Shown: positions 6,963 through 10,848 of the stretch, piece after piece
Position numbering within the stretch: the first letter of the stretch is position 1
Layout of the letters: each line of letters starts with the position of its first letter
Notes under the pieces: generated by a model
Told to the model about the DNA's origin: nothing
Seen by the model: only the letters and a program-made list of their open reading frames with translations
Database searches by the model: none
Position numbers and translations under genes: made by a program
Assembly (NCBI GenBank): GCA_010365175.1
Contig: JAAFGW010000078.1
Coordinates: 1-10,848 of the forward strand
Length of the DNA: 10,848 nt
Reading direction: 5' to 3'
DNA from: Sulfuriferula multivorans
GTDB lineage: Bacteria; Pseudomonadota; Gammaproteobacteria; Burkholderiales; Thiobacillaceae

Positions 6963-7334
6963 TTATTTTCGGCTTGTGGCCGCAGCCAGCCAAGCCAGCT
7001 GGGCGAACAACAGCCCCAGCAGCATCGGCAAGGGCATCAACTTCAACACCCCGAGACCGATAAACATCAACCCCACCAAAACCAACAGCCGTTCAATCCC
7101 GGTTCGGATGAACTGTTTGAACAAACGATGCTGATCCCATTCAGGGTGTTTGATCGATTCCCGCTCTCGCCAGACCAGCACCAGGCTGACCAGCAAAGCT
7201 ACCAGCACGCCATACAGCGCCGCCGCTCCTGAATCGAATCCCGCAAATCCCACACCAACTAAGGCAGCAAAGGGCGCAAGGACTGCTTGCGCCATGGCCA
7301 CCCGTTGGGTGCCGGTAGTGAGGCCGGTAAACAT
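6963..7334 (-). CDS. atpI: ATP synthase subunit I (assembly factor)
   Basis: First gene of the atp operon, encoding a small membrane protein thought to assist c-ring assembly and not present in the finished enzyme. From the ATG at 7334 it has 123 residues with four predicted membrane helices (about 13-32, 35-55, 80-98 and 101-119). A charged loop holds RERESIKHPEWDQHR, and the end is TSRK. Sequence is poorly conserved in this family, so identity rests on topology, size and position before atpB. An in-frame TTG at 7352 would add six residues. Neither start has a clear Shine-Dalgarno; the ATG is preferred because it is the standard codon and removes a polar, unhelpful extension. Confidence 0.88.
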   Translation of the reverse strand: MFTGLTTGTQRVAMAQAVLAPFAALVGVGFAGFDSGAAALYGVLVALLVSLVLVWRERESIKHPEWDQHRLFKQFIRTGIERLLVLVGLMFIGLGVLKLMPLPMLLGLLFAQLAWLAAATSRK

Positions 7335-7343
7335 TAGCCGGCG

Positions 7344-7373
7344 ATGATACAAGAATTAGGGGGGTCTATGCAA
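7344..7373 (-). promoter_or_regulatory. candidate sigma70-type promoter for the atp operon
   Basis: On the minus strand TTGCAT (7373-7368) and TATCAT (7349-7344) are 18 bp apart. The -10 matches five of six consensus bases and the -35 three of six. A start about 7 nt further would leave only a few bases before the atpI ATG at 7334. A second candidate in the same gap is TGGTCA (7442-7437), 16 bp, TATACA (7420-7415), which would give a leader of about 70 nt. Both are weak matches, and readthrough from parB is also possible. Confidence 0.3.
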
Positions 7374-7405
7374 TCATCAAGCAGTCTGATGGCACATTTC
7401 ACGTC

Positions 7406-7433
7406 CAGCAGTGTTGTATAGCCAACAATGCTG
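7406..7433 (-). repeat. imperfect hairpin between parB and atpI
   Basis: CAGCA-g-TGTTG (7406-7416) pairs with CAACA-a-TGCTG (7423-7433): ten pairs with one mismatch and a 6-nt loop. It lies 23 bp past the parB stop. No T-run follows on the minus strand, so it does not look like an intrinsic terminator. It may protect the 3' end of the par transcript or influence transcription into atpI. It also overlaps the more distant promoter candidate. Confidence 0.6.
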
Positions 7434-7455
7434 CCTTGACCAGCTCATTTTCCGT

Positions 7456-8307
7456 TTACAGCTTGATACCCAGGCGCAGCAACAAACCTTCCAGCTCATC
7501 CGCACTACTGAATTGCAAGGTCAGCTTTCCCCCGCCTTTGCTGTTGGTTTGGACGTGCGCCGTCATCCCCAAGGCATCGGCCACAGCCTCTTCCAGCCGC
7601 AACGTGTCGCGTGACACAGCTTGCTTGGTGGGCGCGGACGGCGCCTCCTTGAGACGCGCCACCCGGCGTTCGACCTCACGCACCGACAATCCACGGGTTT
7701 CAATTTCGTGAGCCAGTTCGCGCTGGACACCCGCATGCAGGGGCAGCAGCGCGCGCGCATGGCCCATTTCGATCAAACCGGCGACCAGCATGTCCTGTAC
7801 CGGTCGCGACAGGTTGAGCAGGCGCAACAAGTTCGATACCGCAGTCCGCGATTTGCCAACCGACAGCGCAACGGCCTCGTGCGTCATGCCGAACTCCTGG
7901 ATCAAACGCTGCAGGCCATGTGCTTCGTCGATGGCGTTGAGGTCTTCGCGCTGGATGTTTTCAATCAACGCCATCGCCGCCACGGCGCTATCGGCCACTT
8001 CACGTACCAGAACCGGGATTTCGTTCAATCCGGCCAGTTGTGCTGCGCGCCAGCGCCGCTCGCCGGCGATGATTTCATAGCCTTCTGCCACTTCACGCAC
8101 CAAAATCGGCTGCATCAAACCCTGCGCGCGGATTGAGTCAGCCAATTCCTGTAGCGATTCGCTGTCCATCTGACTCCGCGGCTGGTATTTGCCGGGGGCC
8201 AGTTGCGTTACATTCATCATGCGCAGGTCACCCTGCGGGGGGGCGGCGTTATCTTCGCCACCCAGCAACGCATCGAGTCCGCGACCCAGTCCTTTGAGTT
8301 TCGCCAT
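7456..8307 (-). CDS. parB: chromosome partitioning protein ParB (CTP-dependent clamp)
   Basis: DNA-binding CTPase that loads at parS sites and spreads to drive origin segregation with ParA and SMC. From the ATG at 8307 the product has 283 residues. The N-terminal KGLGRGLDALLGG (4-17) is the ParA-contacting motif. The CTP-binding domain has GERRWRAAQ (82-90) and ENIQRE (116-121). A helix-turn-helix spans about 143-165, followed by GHARALL (182-188), and a C-terminal dimerisation domain ends in LLLRLGIKL. The frame is open further upstream, but AAGGGAG 8 nt before this ATG and the family N-terminus fix the start. The ATG overlaps the parA stop by one base (TAATG). Confidence 0.97.
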   Translation of the reverse strand: MAKLKGLGRGLDALLGGEDNAAPPQGDLRMMNVTQLAPGKYQPRSQMDSESLQELADSIRAQGLMQPILVREVAEGYEIIAGERRWRAAQLAGLNEIPVLVREVADSAVAAMALIENIQREDLNAIDEAHGLQRLIQEFGMTHEAVALSVGKSRTAVSNLLRLLNLSRPVQDMLVAGLIEMGHARALLPLHAGVQRELAHEIETRGLSVREVERRVARLKEAPSAPTKQAVSRDTLRLEEAVADALGMTAHVQTNSKGGGKLTLQFSSADELEGLLLRLGIKL

Positions 8308-9089
8308 TATGCTGTCTCCCTTGCTGTGAGGCCGGCACGCTTGAGCGTTTCTTCGGCCAATTCCATATACGCTTTCGCGCCCTTGCACTGGCGGTCGTAG
8401 GCCAGCACCGGAAGGCCGTGACTCGGCGCCTCGGCCAACCGCACGTTACGCGGAATGACGGTGTCGTACACCTTGTCGCCAAAGTGGCGCTTGATCTGGT
8501 CCGAAACCTGCTGCGCCAGCGTGCTGCGCGGATCGAACATCACACGCAACAAGCCTTCAATCTGGATCGTGGGATTGAGCCGTTGCTTGACCTTCTTGAT
8601 GGTCGCCACCAGATCGGTCAGCCCCTCCAGCGCGTAATACTCACACTGCATCGGAATCAGCACCGATTGCGCCGAGGCAAACGCATTAACCGTCAGCAAA
8701 TTGAGCGTCGGCGGACAATCCATCAGAATAAAGTCATAATCATCGGCCACTTGTTCCAGTGCCACTTTCAGCCGCAAATCGCGTTGCTCCAGATTGACCA
8801 GGTCTATTTCGGCGCCCGCCAGTTCGCGGTTGGCAGGAATCACATCAAAATGGCCCGGCCCGGAACGCAAGGTCGCCTCACGCACGCTCACCTGATTAAG
8901 CAGGATCTGATACACCGTGGGCAGCGCGGTGCGTTTTTCAATGCCTGCGCCCATGGTTGCGTTGCCCTGCGGATCCAGATCGGCCAGTAACACGCGCTGA
9001 CCAAGTTCGGCCAGGGACGCCGCCAGATTGACCGCTGTCGTGGTTTTTCCCACGCCGCCTTTTTGGTTGGCAATGGCCAGAATTTTCAT
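8307..9089 (-). CDS. parA: chromosome partitioning ATPase ParA (Soj family)
   Basis: Walker-type ATPase that binds DNA non-specifically as an ATP dimer and is released by ParB, moving origins apart. The 260-residue product begins directly with the deviant Walker A motif KGGVGKTTT (10-18; signature Lys10, catalytic Lys15). LLADLDPQGNAT and ILMDCPPTLN follow, and a later DPRSTLAQQV matches the chromosomal Soj family. There is no N-terminal helix-turn-helix, so this is the short chromosomal type and not a plasmid type Ia ParA. GGAG lies 8 nt before the ATG, which overlaps the rsmG stop as ATGA. It is immediately followed by parB. Confidence 0.98.
   Translation of the reverse strand: MKILAIANQKGGVGKTTTAVNLAASLAELGQRVLLADLDPQGNATMGAGIEKRTALPTVYQILLNQVSVREATLRSGPGHFDVIPANRELAGAEIDLVNLEQRDLRLKVALEQVADDYDFILMDCPPTLNLLTVNAFASAQSVLIPMQCEYYALEGLTDLVATIKKVKQRLNPTIQIEGLLRVMFDPRSTLAQQVSDQIKRHFGDKVYDTVIPRNVRLAEAPSHGLPVLAYDRQCKGAKAYMELAEETLKRAGLTARETA
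8316..8322 (-). promoter_or_regulatory. parB ribosome binding site
   Basis: AAGGGAG on the minus strand, inside the 3' end of parA and 8 nt before the ATG at 8307. It decides the parB start against the longer open frame that extends upstream into parA. Confidence 0.8.
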
Positions 9090-9727
9090 GCAGCATGCTC
9101 CAGAACAATCAAATGGCGGCTCGCCTCGAGGCCAGGGACAGCAAGTGCATGGTCAGCGCTCACTCTCGCCCAATCCGGCAAGGAGACTATCTCTTCGTGT
9201 GGCATCAAGCCCTTCATCGCCAGCCAATGACCGGACGGTGCAAGCAGATGACGCGTCAGCGTGACAAATTCCTTGAGGTCGGAAAAGGCGCGCGAGGTGA
9301 TGACATCGAACGGCGACTCCGGTTGGAAATCCTCTACCCGGCCCGTGATCACTTGCACATTGGGCAGGCCTAATTCGGCCTTGGCCTGCAGTAGAAATGC
9401 CGTTTTTTTTGCAATGCTGTCAATCAACGTCACCTGCAATTCCGGCCGCGCGATTGCCAGCGGAATCCCCGGCAGGCCGCCGCCACTGCCCACATCCAGC
9501 ACACGGGTCGTATCAGCGCAGCCACCCTGAAAAAACGGCACCGCTGCCAGTGAATCCAGCACATGATGGCTGACCATGCGCTCGACATCGCGCACGGCGG
9601 TCAGGTTGTACACGCGGTTCCATTTGTCCAGCAGCGCCAAATAGGCCAGCAGCTTGGCTTCGGCGCCTTCGGGCAAAGCCAGGCCCAAAGCGGCGATGCC
9701 CGCCGCGAGTTGTATTGGTGGGGTCAT
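9086..9727 (-). CDS. rsmG: 16S rRNA (guanine527-N7)-methyltransferase
   Basis: SAM-dependent enzyme (GidB) that methylates G527 in the 530 loop of 16S rRNA; loss gives low-level streptomycin resistance in several bacteria. The 213-residue product is close to the 207 of E. coli. Visible family motifs are WNRVYNLTAVRD (36-47), HHVLDSL (54-60), SAM motif I VLDVGSGGGLPG (76-87), Asp103 in LIDS, GRVEDF (129-134) and SRAFSDL (145-151). The ATG overlaps the mnmG stop as ATGA, and the stop overlaps the parA start in the same way. The Shine-Dalgarno is weak, which fits coupling to mnmG translation. Confidence 0.97.
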   Translation of the reverse strand: MTPPIQLAAGIAALGLALPEGAEAKLLAYLALLDKWNRVYNLTAVRDVERMVSHHVLDSLAAVPFFQGGCADTTRVLDVGSGGGLPGIPLAIARPELQVTLIDSIAKKTAFLLQAKAELGLPNVQVITGRVEDFQPESPFDVITSRAFSDLKEFVTLTRHLLAPSGHWLAMKGLMPHEEIVSLPDWARVSADHALAVPGLEASRHLIVLEHAA

Positions 9728-10848
9728 GCGCTTTGTTTCTGCTCGTCAGGCTTCGACCCATGCAAGGGCTTATCGGGTGCGAACCCGCGCTTGGCATACA
9801 CCAGCAACACCGAGACCGCTGCCGGCGTAATGCCTTGCAGCCGGGCGGCCTGACCCAAAGTCTCGGGACGGGCGACTTGCAGTCGCTGACGTACTTCCAT
9901 CGACAGCCCTGTCAACAGGCTGTAATCGAGGTCGAGCGGCAAGCGCACGCTTTCCTGTCCGCGCTGTTTGTCGACTTCGTCGTTCTGACGATCGATATAA
10001 CCCTGGTATTTGGCCGCGATTTCAACCTGCTCGGCCACGCTCGGGTCGGGCTCCCCCGCCCCGCCGCCGGGAAGGGTCAGCACCTGCGCATAGGTCAGAT
10101 TGGGGCGGCGTAGCAGCTCAAACAGACTGTATTCGTGGTCAATCGGCTGGCCGATCAGGCGGGTAGCCTCGTCTGCCGGCAACATCTTTGGATTAACCCA
10201 GGTAGCCTTGAGCCGCTCAGTTTCGCGCGCAACAGCTTCGCGTTTGCGGTTGAACGCCTCCCAGCGCGCATCGTCAACCAGGCCCAGCGTGCGCCCGGCT
10301 TCGGTCAGCCGCATGTCGGCGTTGTCTTCGCGCAGTTGCAAGCGGTATTCGGCGCGGCTGGTGAACATGCGGTAGGGCTCGGAGACGCCGCGCGTGATGA
10401 GGTCGTCGACCAGCACGCCCAGATAGGCCTCATGCCGCCCCGGACACCAGGCGCCCTTGTCGAGAACCTGCAAACCGGCGTTGATGCCCGCCAACAAACC
10501 TTGTGCGGCCGCCTCTTCGTAACCGGTGGTGCCATTGATCTGCCCGGCAAAGAAAAGACCGGCGATGGACTTGGTTTCCAGCGAGGCTTTCAGGTTACGC
10601 GGGTCGTAATAATCGTATTCGATGGCATAGCCGGGGCGCAGGATGTGCGCGTTTTCCAGTCCGGGGATCGAGCGCACCACAGCGAGCTGCACGTCAAACG
10701 GCAACGAGGTGGAAATGCCGTTCGGATAAACCTCGTGGGTCGTGAGGCCTTCGGGTTCGAGAAAGATCTGGTGGCTGTCCTTGTCGGCAAAGCGCGTAAT
10801 CTTGTCTTCGATTGACGGGCAGTAACGCGGCCCCACCCCCCCGATCAC
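9724..10848 (-). CDS. mnmG: tRNA uridine-5-carboxymethylaminomethyl modification enzyme MnmG (C-terminal part)
   Basis: FAD-dependent partner of MnmE that makes the cmnm5/nm5 modification on wobble U34 of certain tRNAs. Only the last 374 residues are in the window; the true start and the N-terminal FAD-binding GxGxxG lie beyond the right edge. The fragment opens with GPRYCPSIEDK, whose cysteine corresponds to the essential Cys277 of E. coli. It continues with FLEPEGL, NGISTSLP and RPGYAIEYD. The FAD-contacting FFAGQINGTTGYEEAAAQGL is at fragment residues 99-118. EPYRMFTSRAEYRLQLREDNAD then leads into the helical C-terminal domain that binds MnmE and tRNA. It heads the overlapping rsmG-parA-parB chain. 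Confidence 0.98.
   Translation of the reverse strand: MIGGVGPRYCPSIEDKITRFADKDSHQIFLEPEGLTTHEVYPNGISTSLPFDVQLAVVRSIPGLENAHILRPGYAIEYDYYDPRNLKASLETKSIAGLFFAGQINGTTGYEEAAAQGLLAGINAGLQVLDKGAWCPGRHEAYLGVLVDDLITRGVSEPYRMFTSRAEYRLQLREDNADMRLTEAGRTLGLVDDARWEAFNRKREAVARETERLKATWVNPKMLPADEATRLIGQPIDHEYSLFELLRRPNLTYAQVLTLPGGGAGEPDPSVAEQVEIAAKYQGYIDRQNDEVDKQRGQESVRLPLDLDYSLLTGLSMEVRQRLQVARPETLGQAARLQGITPAAVSVLLVYAKRGFAPDKPLHGSKPDEQKQSA

Noticed and set aside
8308..8388. N-terminal extension of ParB into parA
   Set aside because: The extension is out-of-frame parA sequence. AAGGGAG and the conserved KGLGRGLDALL motif support the ATG at 8307.
1..10848. DnaA boxes or an origin of replication
   Set aside because: Gene order suggests the origin is near, but I saw no TTATCCACA-type cluster or AT-rich unwinding region inside the window.

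Overview
This window is a conserved housekeeping block near a chromosomal replication origin, most likely from a betaproteobacterium. The evidence is the gene order mnmG-rsmG-parA-parB-atpIBEFHAGDC, the proteobacterial F1Fo subunit sequences (single b subunit, delta as a separate gene, alpha of 513 aa and beta of 459 aa), and a moderately GC-rich base composition. The genus cannot be fixed from the sequence; a Nitrosomonadales-type organism is a guess. Every complete gene lies on the minus strand, so the biological reading direction is from position 10848 down to 181.

Right part (10848 to about 7456): the C-terminal 374 residues of MnmG (tRNA wobble-uridine modification; the gene runs off the right edge), then RsmG (16S rRNA m7G methyltransferase), ParA and ParB (chromosome segregation). 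These genes are packed end to start: ATGA overlaps join mnmG/rsmG and rsmG/parA, and TAATG joins parA/parB. This suggests one co-transcribed, translationally coupled unit.

A 121-bp gap (7335-7455) separates parB from atpI. It holds an imperfect hairpin, weak promoter candidates and a degenerate parS-like half-site.

Centre and left (7334 to 181): a complete nine-gene ATP synthase operon, atpI-atpB-atpE-atpF-atpH-atpA-atpG-atpD-atpC. Together these encode the assembly factor AtpI, the membrane proton channel and rotor (a, c, b) and the F1 head (delta, alpha, gamma, beta, epsilon). The catalytic and proton-carrying residues I looked for are all present, and the c subunit looks H+-coupled. Intergenic signals include an 11-bp inverted repeat before atpB, a U-rich tract before atpE resembling the E. 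coli atpE translational enhancer, and hairpins before atpA and atpC. The operon ends at a hairpin with an A-tract on one side and a T-tract on the other (128-157). It should stop transcription from both directions, because a convergent plus-strand gene ends at position 62.

I see no mobile elements, CRISPR arrays, tRNA or rRNA genes, toxin modules or foreign-looking DNA, and no convincing novel system. The findings are mostly non-coding details in an otherwise canonical region.
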